Below, in pieces: positions 49,671 to 58,994 of a stretch of 64,000 nt of DNA. The translations under genes were made by a program, and so were the position numbers. Numbering within the stretch: the first letter of the stretch is position 1; each line of letters starts with the position of its first letter. The stretch is taken from contig JAEWIF010000038.1 of assembly GCA_023387335.1 (NCBI GenBank), forward strand, positions 1 to 64,000, written 5' to 3'. Below the pieces are notes generated by a model. The model worked only from the letters and a program-made list of their open reading frames with translations, did no database searches and was not told where the DNA came from. Origin of the DNA: Pseudomonadota bacterium. GTDB lineage: Bacteria > Pseudomonadota > Gammaproteobacteria > Burkholderiales > Burkholderiaceae_C.

Positions 49671-50896
49671 TGCTTTCCGCCAACCCGATTTTGCGCCTGA
49701 AGGCCAACGGCCGCGCGTTCGCCCACATCACGCAGTACCACCCGGAGCTGACGGCGTTCCGCCGCGACCTGCACGCGCATCCCGAGATCGGCTTCGAGGA
49801 GGTCTACACCTCCGGCCGCGTGCAGGAAGCGCTGCGCCTTTGCGGCGTGGACGAGATCCATGCCGGCATGGGCAAGACGGGCGTGGTGGGCATCATCCGC
49901 GGCCGCAAGACCGACAGCGGCCGCATGATCGGCCTGCGCGCCGACATGGACGGCCTGACCATGGCCGAGAACAACGAGTTCGCCTGGCGCTCCACCCGCA
50001 CCGGCATGATGCACGGCTGCGGCCACGACGGGCACACGGCCATGCTGGTGGGCGCCGCGCGCTACCTGGCCGAGACGCGCAACTTCGACGGCACCGCCGT
50101 CGTCATCTTCCAGCCCGGCGAGGAAGGCTTCGCCGGCGCCAAGGCCATGATCGAGGACGGCCTCTTCGAGCGCTTCCCGGTCGAGTCGGTCTACGGCATG
50201 CACAACTGGCCCGGCCTGCGTCCCGGCACCATCGGCCTGAGCCCCGGGCCGATGATGGCCGCGGCCGACCGCGTGACGATCGAGATCACCGGCAGGGGCG
50301 GCCACGGCGCCCACGCTTATCTGGCGGTCGATCCGGTTCTGGTGGCGGCCCACATCATCACGGCGGTGCAGAGCATCGTCTCGCGCAACGTGCGCCCGGT
50401 GGATGGCGCGGTGATCAGCCTGTGCGCCATGCAGGCCGGCGACGTCCATGCGATGAGCGTCATCCCGGGCAAGGCCACGCTGGTCGGCACGGTGCGCACC
50501 TTCACCCCGGAGGTGCAGGACCTGGTCGAGCGACGCCTCACCGAGCTGTGCAGCGCCGTCGCGCTGGGTTTCGGTGCCACCGCCTCCGTCCACTACGAGC
50601 GCGTCTACCCGGCCACCACCAACACCACGCGCGAGGCGATGTTCGCCGCCGACGTGGCCGAGTCGCTTGTCGGCGTCGACCACGTCGTGCGCGACCTCGA
50701 GCCCAGCATGGGCGCCGAGGACTTCTCCTTCATGTTGCAGGTCAAGCCCGGCGCGTACATGCGCATCGGCCAGGGCGGCGAGGGCAGCTGCATGCTGCAC
50801 AACAGCCGCTACGACTTCAACGACGAGATCCTGCCGCTCGGATCGGCGCTGCACGCCAGCCTGGTCGAACAGGCGCTGCCGCTGCCCGCGGCCTGA
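49670..50896 (+). CDS. M20 family metallo-amidohydrolase (hippurate hydrolase-like)
   Basis: The 408-residue enzyme is of the M20D type (amidohydrolase/IAA-amino acid hydrolase). Metal ligands: the Cys and His in HGCGHDGHTAML (about 115–126), Glu in QPGEEGFAGA, and a later His in MLHNSRYDFND. RRDLHAHPEIGFEE at the start is characteristic. Such enzymes release amino acids from N-acyl conjugates. Its place between permease and second binding-protein genes suggests that it processes the imported compound; no signal peptide, so it acts in the cytosol. Confidence 0.92.
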   Translation: MLSANPILRLKANGRAFAHITQYHPELTAFRRDLHAHPEIGFEEVYTSGRVQEALRLCGVDEIHAGMGKTGVVGIIRGRKTDSGRMIGLRADMDGLTMAENNEFAWRSTRTGMMHGCGHDGHTAMLVGAARYLAETRNFDGTAVVIFQPGEEGFAGAKAMIEDGLFERFPVESVYGMHNWPGLRPGTIGLSPGPMMAAADRVTIEITGRGGHGAHAYLAVDPVLVAAHIITAVQSIVSRNVRPVDGAVISLCAMQAGDVHAMSVIPGKATLVGTVRTFTPEVQDLVERRLTELCSAVALGFGATASVHYERVYPATTNTTREAMFAADVAESLVGVDHVVRDLEPSMGAEDFSFMLQVKPGAYMRIGQGGEGSCMLHNSRYDFNDEILPLGSALHASLVEQALPLPAA

Positions 50897-50936
50897 CACC
50901 GCTTTTCCCGCTCACCCTTTCGCAAAGGAGCCCACG

Positions 50937-52511
50937 ATGAAGATCAAGTCCACGCTGCTGTACGCCGCCCTGCTGGCCGCTTTCGCCACCGCGGCGTCGG
51001 CCCAGACCGTTCGCGTTGCCAACCAGGGCGACGCCCTGTCGATGGACCCGCATTCGCTCAACGAGTCGCTGCAGCTCTCGGTCACCAGCAACGTCTACGA
51101 GCCGCTGGTCGGTCGCAACAAGGACCTGTCGCTGGCGCCTTCGCTGGCCACCTCGTGGAAGCAGACCTCGCCAACCGTCTGGCGCTTCGAGCTGCGCAAG
51201 GGCGTTCAATTCCATGACGGCACCCCGTTCACCGCCGACGACGTGCTGTTCAGCATGGCCCGCACCCAGGTGGAAGGCTCCGACATGAAGAGCTACACCA
51301 ACGACGTGAAGGCGGTGCGCAAGGTCGACGACCACACCGTCGAGATCGAGACCAATGCGCCGTTCCCCATCCTGCCGGACGTGCTGACGCAGGTCTTCAT
51401 CATGAGCAAGAAGTGGTGCGAGACCAACCAGGCCACGCGCCCGGTCGACCGTCGCAAGGGCGTCGAGAACGCGGCCTCGTTCCGCGCCAACGGCACCGGC
51501 CCGTACCGCCTGCGCGAGCGCCAGCCGAACGTGCGCACCACGTTCGTCCGCAACGGCAACTACTGGGGCAAGATCGAAGGCAACGTGCAGGAGGTGCTCT
51601 TCACCCCCATCGGCAACGACGCCACCCGCGTGGCCGCGCTGCTGTCCGGCGAAGTCGACGTGATGGAGCCGGTGCCGGTGCAGGACATCGACCGCATCAG
51701 CAACAACCCCAGCACCCAGGCACTGGTGGCGCCCGAGCTGCGCACCATCTTCCTGGGCATGGACCAGAAGCGCGACGAGCTGCTGTACTCCAGCGTGAAG
51801 GGCAAGAACCCGTTCAAGGACAAGCGGGTGCGCCAGGCCTTCTACCAGGCCATCGACATCGAGGGCATCAAGCGCACCGTGATGCGCAACGTGTCGTTGC
51901 CCACCGCCCTGATGATCGGCCCCGGCATCAACGGCTTCTCGCAGGAGCAGAACAAGCGCCTGCCGTACGACCCCGACGGCGCCAAGAAGCTGCTGGCGGA
52001 CGCCGGCTATCCGCAGGGCTTCGAAGTGACGATGAACTGCCCGAACGACCGCTACGTCAACGACGCGCGGATCTGCCAGACCGTGGCGGCCAACCTGGCG
52101 CGCATCGGCGTCAAGATCAACCTCGCGGCCGAGACCAAGGGCACGTACTTCCCGAAGATCCTGCGTCGCGACACCAGCTTCTACCTGCTGGGCTGGACCC
52201 CCAGCACCTACGACGCGCACAACGCGATGAATGCGCTGATGGCCTGCCCGGACGACAAGGGCGCCGGCCAGTTCAACCTGGGCAGCTACTGCAATCCGGA
52301 GTTCGACAAGCTCACCAAGGCGGTCCAGTCCGAGACCGACAAGGCCAAGCGCGCGGCGATGATCAAGCAGGCCTTCGACATCCACACCAACGACGTCGGC
52401 CACCTGCCGCTGCACCAGCAGTCGCTGGCCTGGGGCGTGAGCAAGAAGGTCAAGGTGGTCCAGCGTGGCGACAACTACCTGGACTTCAAGTGGATCACCG
52501 TCCAGAAGTAA
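50937..52511 (+). CDS. Peptide-type ABC transporter substrate-binding protein (second copy)
   Basis: The 524-residue SBP_bac_5 protein has a signal peptide (MKIKSTLLYAALLAAFATAA, cleaved near SAQ) and WRFELRKGVQFHDGTPFTAD. It shares KNPFKDKRVRQAFYQAIDIE and YDPDGAKKLLADAGYPQGFE with the first copy, so both come from one ancestor. The conserved N-terminal and middle parts differ enough to allow different ligands. AAAGGAG lies 6 nt before ATG. Confidence 0.93.
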   Translation: MKIKSTLLYAALLAAFATAASAQTVRVANQGDALSMDPHSLNESLQLSVTSNVYEPLVGRNKDLSLAPSLATSWKQTSPTVWRFELRKGVQFHDGTPFTADDVLFSMARTQVEGSDMKSYTNDVKAVRKVDDHTVEIETNAPFPILPDVLTQVFIMSKKWCETNQATRPVDRRKGVENAASFRANGTGPYRLRERQPNVRTTFVRNGNYWGKIEGNVQEVLFTPIGNDATRVAALLSGEVDVMEPVPVQDIDRISNNPSTQALVAPELRTIFLGMDQKRDELLYSSVKGKNPFKDKRVRQAFYQAIDIEGIKRTVMRNVSLPTALMIGPGINGFSQEQNKRLPYDPDGAKKLLADAGYPQGFEVTMNCPNDRYVNDARICQTVAANLARIGVKINLAAETKGTYFPKILRRDTSFYLLGWTPSTYDAHNAMNALMACPDDKGAGQFNLGSYCNPEFDKLTKAVQSETDKAKRAAMIKQAFDIHTNDVGHLPLHQQSLAWGVSKKVKVVQRGDNYLDFKWITVQK

Positions 52512-52527
52512 GCCACTGACGAGACCG

Positions 52528-52556
52528 ACGCCGCGGGGCTCCGCGCCCCGCGGCGT
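52528..52556 (+). terminator. Hairpin after the second binding-protein gene
   Basis: A 12-bp stem ACGCCGCGGGGC/GCCCCGCGGCGT with loop TCCGC is followed by only a few T residues (TCGTTC). It is more likely an RNA-stabilising or partly terminating structure than a full stop, because permease and ATPase genes follow. Confidence 0.6.
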
Positions 52557-52574
52557 TCGTTCATCAAGGATCCC

Positions 52575-53486
52575 ATGAGACAGACGCTCGCCCGCTGGTT
52601 CGACAGCGACATCGGCTACAGCTTCCGCACATCGCCGATGGCCATCATCGCGGCCGCCATCGCGCTGGTCTGCGTGTTCTGCGCGGCCTTCGCCAACTGG
52701 GTGGCGCCGCACAACCCGTTCGACCTCACCACGCTGGTGCTGTCCGACGCGCGCCTGCCGCCGTTCTGGCAGGCGGAAGGCAGCGCCAAGTACCTGCTGG
52801 GCACCGACGACCAGGGCCGCGACATCCTCTCGGCGCTGATGTACGGCGCCCGCATCTCGCTGGTGGTCGGCGCGGTGTCGGTGCTGTTCTCGATGGTGAT
52901 CGGCGTGGCGCTCGGCCTGCTCGCCGGCTTCAAGGGCGGCTGGATCGACGGCTTCCTGATGCGCCTGTGCGACGTCATGCTCAGCTTCCCCGCCATCCTG
53001 GTGGCGCTGCTCATCGCCGGCGTCGGCCGCGCGATGTTCCCGCATGCGCACGACACGGTCGCCTTCGGCGTGCTGATCCTGTCCATCACGCTGACCGGCT
53101 GGGTGCAGTACGCGCGCACGGTGCGCGGCTCCACGCTGGTGGAGCGCAACAAGGAATACGTGCAGGCCGCGCGCGTCACCGGCGTGGCGCCGCTGCGCAT
53201 CATGGCGCGGCACGTGCTGCCCAACGTCATGGGCCCGGTGCTGGTGCTGGCCACCATCCACGTGGCCACCGCCATCATCACCGAGGCCACGCTGTCGTTC
53301 CTGGGCGTGGGCGTGCCGCCCACCTCGCCCTCGCTGGGCACCCTGATCCGGGTTGGCAACGACTACCTGTTCTCGGGCGAGTGGTGGATCACCATCTTCC
53401 CCGGGCTGATGCTCATCCTCATTGCGCTGTCGGTGAACCTGCTGGGCGACTGGCTGCGCGACGCGCTCAACCCGCGCCTGCAGTGA
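52575..53486 (+). CDS. Peptide-type ABC transporter permease (DppC-like)
   Basis: The 303-residue inner-membrane protein has an N-terminal DppC/OppC segment (PMAIIAAAIALVCVFCAAFA), LLGTDDQGRDILSALMYGAR and the EAA loop EYVQAARVTGVAPLRIMARH. It forms the channel with the DppB-like permease. The C-terminal GDWLRDALNPRL is typical. The next gene follows after 17 nt. Confidence 0.94.
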   Translation: MRQTLARWFDSDIGYSFRTSPMAIIAAAIALVCVFCAAFANWVAPHNPFDLTTLVLSDARLPPFWQAEGSAKYLLGTDDQGRDILSALMYGARISLVVGAVSVLFSMVIGVALGLLAGFKGGWIDGFLMRLCDVMLSFPAILVALLIAGVGRAMFPHAHDTVAFGVLILSITLTGWVQYARTVRGSTLVERNKEYVQAARVTGVAPLRIMARHVLPNVMGPVLVLATIHVATAIITEATLSFLGVGVPPTSPSLGTLIRVGNDYLFSGEWWITIFPGLMLILIALSVNLLGDWLRDALNPRLQ

Positions 53487-53503
53487 CGGACCGCGAGATT
53501 CAG

Positions 53504-54492
53504 ATGAGCCTCCTCGAAGTCAACAACCTCGTCGTCGAATTCCCGGGCCGCCGCGGCACCCTGCGCGCACTGGACGACATCTCCTTTTCCATCGCTCCGG
53601 GAGAAGTGCTGGGCGTGGTGGGCGAATCGGGCGCGGGCAAGAGCCTGACCGGCGCTTCCATCATCGGCCTGCTGGAGCCGCCGGGCCGCGTGGCGTCGGG
53701 CCAGATCCTGCTGGAGGGCCAGCGCATCGACAACCTGTCGGCCGACCAGATGCGCCACATCCGCGGCCGCAAGATCGGCGCGATCTTCCAGGACCCGCTG
53801 ACCTCGCTGAACCCGCTGTACACGGTGGGCCGGCAGCTGACCGAGACCATCCTCGCGCACCTGCCCGTCGATGCCGCCGAGGCCCGCCGGCGCGCCATCC
53901 GCCTGCTGGAAGACACCGGCATCCCGGCAGCGGCCGACCGCATCGACCACTTCCCGCACCAGTTCTCCGGCGGCATGCGACAGCGCGTGGTGATCGCCCT
54001 GGCGCTGGCCGCGGAACCCAAGCTGATCGTCGCGGACGAGCCCACCACGGCGCTGGACGTGTCGATCCAGGCGCAGATCATCCAGCTGCTCAAGCGCATC
54101 TGCCACGAGCGCGGCGCGGCCGTCATGCTGATCACGCACGACATGGGCGTCATCGCCGAGACCTGCGACCGCGTGGCGGTGATGTACGCCGGCCGCATCG
54201 CCGAGATCGGCCCGGTGCACGAGGTGATCAACACGCCGGCGCATCCGTACACCATGGGCCTGATGGCCTCCATCCCCGACATGGACAGCGAGCGTGAGCG
54301 GCTCAACCAGATCGACGGCGCGATGCCGCGGCTGAACGCCATCCCGACCGGCTGTCCCTACAACCCGCGTTGCCCGCGCGCGTTCGAGCGTTGCACGCGC
54401 GAGCGCCCCGAGCTGCTGGAGGCGGGCGCCACCCGCGCCGCCTGCTGGCTGCACGACGCGCACCAGTCCACCAAGCTGGCAGGAGCCACGGC

Positions 54493-54496
<4 letters not shown>
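53504..54496 (+). CDS. Peptide-type ABC transporter ATP-binding protein (DppD-like)
   Basis: The 330-residue ATPase has Walker A GESGAGKS, Q-loop FQDPLTSLNPL, signature FSGGMRQRV, Walker B LIVADEPTTALD and switch His in LITHDMG. The C-terminal Cys motif GCPYNPRCPRAFERC is typical of oligopeptide ABC ATPases and may bind an iron-sulfur cluster. I prefer ATG 53504; a GTG at 53483 overlapping the upstream stop (GTGA) is possible. It ends in an ATGA overlap with the second ATPase. Confidence 0.95.
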
Positions 54497-55560
<1,064 letters not shown>

Positions 55561-55569
55561 CGCCCTTCT

Positions 55570-56418
55570 TCAGGCGTACCGCTTGGCCCTCAAGTTGTTC
55601 TTGATCTCGCGCAGCAGCGGCTGAAGCCGCGCGCCGCCGATCTTCAGCGCCACGCTGGTGGCCAGCACGTCGATCACCATCAGGTGCAGAAGCCGCGACA
55701 CCATCGGGCTGTACCGGTCGTAGCCCTCGGGATGGTCGGCCGCCAGGTGGATGTGCCCCGCCGCCGCCAGGGGTGAGCCGCTCGAAGTGATGACGATCGT
55801 GGTCGCGCCGTTCTTGCGCGCGATGTCGCAGGCGTCCATCAGGTCGCGCGTGCGCCCCGAGTTCGAGATGATCACCGCGCAGTCGCCCGCCCCGAGCAGC
55901 GAAGCGCCCATCACCTGCAGGTGCCCGTCGCTGTACGCGATGGTGTTCACGCCCAGGCGGAAGAACTTGTGCTGCGCATCCTGGGCCACGATGCCCGAGT
56001 TGCCCGCGCCGTAGAACTCGATGCGCCGCCCGGTCTGGTAGGTGGCGGCCAGCGCCGCGGAGGCGCGCTCGATGGCGTAGGTCGAGGCGTCGTTGCGGTA
56101 CTTCAGGAAGGCCGCGACCGTGTTGTCGATCACCTTCACCAGCACGTCGGACGTCTTGTCGTCGGCGTCCACGCTGCGGTGGATGAAGGGTACGCCTTCG
56201 CTCACGCTGCCCGCCAGCTTGAGCTTGAAGTCCGACAGGCCGTCGTAGCCCATGCTGCGGCAGAAGCGCACCACGGTGGGCTTGCTCACGTGGGCCCGCT
56301 CGGCCAGTTCGCTCACCGGCAGGCTGGCGAAGGCGCGCGGATCGCCCAGCACCAGCTTGCCCACGCGCTGCTCCGCCGCCGCCAGCGAAGGCAGCGAGGC
56401 CTTGATCCGGTCGAGCAT
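55570..56418 (-). CDS. hexR: HexR-like transcriptional regulator (RpiR family)
   Basis: The 282-residue protein has an N-terminal helix-turn-helix (about 20–75; LPVSELAERAHVSKPTVVRF) and a C-terminal SIS domain that binds sugar phosphates (EFYGAGNSGIVAQDAQHKF; AVIISNSGRTRDLM). In Proteobacteria HexR represses zwf and related genes, and 2-keto-3-deoxy-6-phosphogluconate releases it. It lies 20 nt after zwf in the same direction, supporting HexR over other RpiR proteins. ATG 56418 is favoured; a GTG at 56442 would add eight residues. Confidence 0.87.
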   Translation of the reverse strand: MLDRIKASLPSLAAAEQRVGKLVLGDPRAFASLPVSELAERAHVSKPTVVRFCRSMGYDGLSDFKLKLAGSVSEGVPFIHRSVDADDKTSDVLVKVIDNTVAAFLKYRNDASTYAIERASAALAATYQTGRRIEFYGAGNSGIVAQDAQHKFFRLGVNTIAYSDGHLQVMGASLLGAGDCAVIISNSGRTRDLMDACDIARKNGATTIVITSSGSPLAAAGHIHLAADHPEGYDRYSPMVSRLLHLMVIDVLATSVALKIGGARLQPLLREIKNNLRAKRYA

Positions 56419-56438
56419 GGTCCCGCCGCCGCCCGGCG

Positions 56439-57893
56439 TCACAGCTCCTCGCTCCAGCAGAAGCCGTCGCGCGCGATCATGGCGCTGGCCGCGCTCGGCC
56501 CCCAACTGCCGGACGCGTAGGGCCGCAATCCGTTGCTGTTGCCCTGCCACGCATCCAGCAGCGGCTCCACCCACCGCCACGCGGCCTCCTGCTCGTCGCT
56601 GCGCACGAACAGGTTCAGGCGGCCGTCGATCACGTCCAGCAGCAGGCGCTCGTAGGCGCCCACGCGCTCCGAGCCGAAGCGCTTGTCGAAATCCAGGTCC
56701 AGGTGCACCGGCGACAGCGATTGCGAATGGCGCCGGTTCTCCTGCCCCTGCGCCAGCAGGTGCAGCTCCAGTCCGTCGCGCGGCTGCAGGTCGATCACCA
56801 GGCGGTTGGCGGCCCCCAGTGGCGTGTTGTAGATCGCGTGCGGCGCCGGCCGGAAGTTCACCGCGATGTGGGCGTCGCGCGCGGCCAGGCGCTTGCCGGT
56901 GCGGATGTAGAACGGCACGCCGGCCCAGCGCCAGCTGGCGATCTCGGCACGCAGCGCGACGAAGGTTTCGGTGGTGCTCTCGGGCGACACGCCCGGCTCC
57001 TGCCGGTAGGCCGGCACCGGCTCGCCGGCCACCGTGCCCGGCCCGTACTGGCCGCGGATCGCGTACTGGCCCATGGACTCGGGCGTCCACGCGCGCAGCG
57101 AACGCAGCACCTTTAGCTTCTCGTCGCGGATCGCATCGGCATCGGCGCTGATGGGCGGCTCCATCGCCAGCGCGCAGACCAGCTGCAACGCGTGGTTCTG
57201 CACCATGTCGCGCAGCGCGCCGGTGCTGTCGTAGAAGGCGCCGCGCTTTTCCACGCCGATGTCCTCGGCGATCGTCACCTGGATGTTGGCGATGTTCTCG
57301 CGCCGCCACAGCGGCTCGAACAGCGCGTTGCCGAAGCGCAGCGCCAGCAGGTTCTGCACCGACGGCTTGCCCAGGTAGTGGTCGATGCGGAAGATCTGCT
57401 GCTCGCTGAAGCCGCGCCGAACGGTGTCGTTGATCGCCCGGTTGCTGGCCAGGTCGTGGCCCAGGGGCTTCTCCAGCACGATGCGCGTCTGCGGCGTGTT
57501 CAGTCCCGCGGCGGCCAGCTGCTCGCACGCCAGCGTGAAGAGCGTGGGCGCGGTGGCGAGGTACATCACCACCTGGTCGGCGTTGCGCTGCACCAGCTTG
57601 TCCTTCAGCCGCGCGTAGTCCTCCGGCTTCGACAGGTCCATGCGCAGGAAGTGCAGCAGCTGGGCGAAGCGGCCGAACTCTTCCGGGCTGGGGCGTTTGG
57701 CCAGGTCGACGTTCTCGAACCGCTGCTGGATCAGCTGGCGGTACTGGTCGTGGTTCAGTTCATCGCGCGCCACGCCGATGATCCGGCCGTCCGCCGGAAG
57801 CGTGCCGTGGCGGAACGCCTGGAACAGTGCGGGCAGCAGCTTGCGCCAGGCCAGGTCGCCGGTGCCGCCGAAGAGGACGAGGTCGAAGCTCAT
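56439..57893 (-). CDS. zwf: Glucose-6-phosphate 1-dehydrogenase
   Basis: Zwf oxidises glucose 6-phosphate to 6-phosphogluconolactone with NADP, feeding the Entner-Doudoroff and pentose phosphate routes. The 484-residue protein has the Rossmann start VLFGGTGDLAWRKLLPAL and the active-site motif RIDHYLGKPSVQNLLALRFG (catalytic His and substrate Lys). VRNPDGR-like and FIRTGKRL regions are present. It is divergent from tal across a 151-bp region with two HexR-like palindromes. Confidence 0.97.
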   Translation of the reverse strand: MSFDLVLFGGTGDLAWRKLLPALFQAFRHGTLPADGRIIGVARDELNHDQYRQLIQQRFENVDLAKRPSPEEFGRFAQLLHFLRMDLSKPEDYARLKDKLVQRNADQVVMYLATAPTLFTLACEQLAAAGLNTPQTRIVLEKPLGHDLASNRAINDTVRRGFSEQQIFRIDHYLGKPSVQNLLALRFGNALFEPLWRRENIANIQVTIAEDIGVEKRGAFYDSTGALRDMVQNHALQLVCALAMEPPISADADAIRDEKLKVLRSLRAWTPESMGQYAIRGQYGPGTVAGEPVPAYRQEPGVSPESTTETFVALRAEIASWRWAGVPFYIRTGKRLAARDAHIAVNFRPAPHAIYNTPLGAANRLVIDLQPRDGLELHLLAQGQENRRHSQSLSPVHLDLDFDKRFGSERVGAYERLLLDVIDGRLNLFVRSDEQEAAWRWVEPLLDAWQGNSNGLRPYASGSWGPSAASAMIARDGFCWSEEL

Positions 57894-57927
57894 GGTTCTT
57901 GAAGGTCTCGCTCTGGGAACGGTCTAC

Positions 57928-57942
57928 TGTAACTTCGTTCCA
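57928..57942. promoter_or_regulatory. Possible HexR site near zwf
   Basis: TGTAACTTCGTTCCA partly matches the HexR palindrome TGTAATTNNATTACA and lies 35 nt upstream of the zwf ATG. The left half is close, the right half is degenerate. Read with the better site at 58006. Confidence 0.4.
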
Positions 57943-58005
57943 TCTTCCGGCTCTCCAGCTCAGCCGCCGCAAGCAGAGCCTTTGGCTGTTGAAGAGTTGA
58001 ACCCA

Positions 58006-58020
58006 TGTAATTCGATTACG
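58006..58020. promoter_or_regulatory. Probable HexR operator
   Basis: TGTAATTCGATTACG matches 14 of 15 positions of the palindromic HexR motif (TGTAATTNNATTACA), allowing any base at the two N positions. It lies 25 nt before the tal start, over the expected -35 region of the tal promoter, consistent with repression. Confidence 0.65.
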
Positions 58021-58032
58021 GCTGCCGCGCCC

Positions 58033-58038
58033 GATAAT
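58033..58038 (+). promoter_or_regulatory. tal -10 box, leaderless arrangement
   Basis: GATAAT (five of six consensus bases) ends 6 nt before the tal ATG, so transcription should begin at or next to the start codon. There is no Shine-Dalgarno. A weak TTCGAT lies 16 nt upstream as a -35 and falls in the HexR palindrome. Confidence 0.5.
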
Positions 58039-58044
58039 CGACCC

Positions 58045-58992
58045 ATGAATCAACTCGATGCGCTGAAGCAGTTCACCACCGTGGTCGCCGACACGGGCGA
58101 CTTCCGCCAGCTCGCCCAGTTCAAGCCGCAGGACGCGACGACCAATCCGTCGCTCATCCTGAAGGCGGTGCAGAAGCCCGAGTACGCGCCCTTGCTCAAG
58201 GAGACGATGGCGCAGCACCGCAAGCAGCCGCTGGACGAAACCATGGATCGGCTGCTCGTGCGCTTCGGCCGCGAGATCCTCTCCATCATCCCGGGCCGCG
58301 TGTCCACCGAGGTGGATGCCCGCCTGAGCTTCGACACGCAGGCCACGCTGGCGCGTGCCGAACGCATCGCCGCGATGTACCGCGCGGAAGGGGTGCCGAT
58401 CGAGCGCGTGCTGATCAAGGTCGCGTCGACGTGGGAGGGCATCCAGGCCGCCGCGAAGCTGGAGCAGCGCGGCATCCGCACCAACCTCACGCTGCTGTTC
58501 TCGTTCTGCCAGGCGGTCGCCTGCGGCCAGGCCAAGGTGCAGCTGATCTCGCCGTTCGTGGGACGCATCTACGACTGGTACAAGAAGTCGGCGGGCACTT
58601 CCTGGGATGAAGCCGCCAGCGCCGGCGCGAACGATCCCGGCGTGAAGTCGGTGCGGCAGATCTACCTGCACTACAAGCACTTCGGCATCCGCACCGAGGT
58701 GATGGGCGCGAGCTTCCGCAACGTCGGCCAAATCCTGGCGCTGGCCGGCTGCGACCTGCTGACGATCAGCCCGGAGCTGCTGGCGCAGCTGGCGACCTCC
58801 GACGAACCCGTGGCGCGCGCGCTCGATCCGCAGCAGGCCAAGGCGGCCGACCTGCCGCCCGTGAGCTACGACGAAGCGGGGTTCCGCTACGCGCTGAACG
58901 AAGACGCCATGGCCACCGAGAAGCTGGCCGAGGGCATCCGCGCCTTCGCCGCCGACGCGATCAAGCTCGAGAAGCTGATGAAGGAGGCCTGA
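58045..58992 (+). CDS. tal: Transaldolase
   Basis: Transaldolase moves a dihydroxyacetone unit between sugar phosphates in the non-oxidative pentose phosphate route. The 315-residue enzyme is of the TalB type: DATTNPSLILKA at the start, Schiff-base K125 in RVLIKVASTWEGI, and NLTLLFSFCQAVAC, VGRIYDWYKK. The start MNQLDALKQFTTVVADTGDF is canonical. pgi follows after 2 nt, so they form an operon. Confidence 0.96.
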   Translation: MNQLDALKQFTTVVADTGDFRQLAQFKPQDATTNPSLILKAVQKPEYAPLLKETMAQHRKQPLDETMDRLLVRFGREILSIIPGRVSTEVDARLSFDTQATLARAERIAAMYRAEGVPIERVLIKVASTWEGIQAAAKLEQRGIRTNLTLLFSFCQAVACGQAKVQLISPFVGRIYDWYKKSAGTSWDEAASAGANDPGVKSVRQIYLHYKHFGIRTEVMGASFRNVGQILALAGCDLLTISPELLAQLATSDEPVARALDPQQAKAADLPPVSYDEAGFRYALNEDAMATEKLAEGIRAFAADAIKLEKLMKEA

Positions 58993-58994
58993 GC

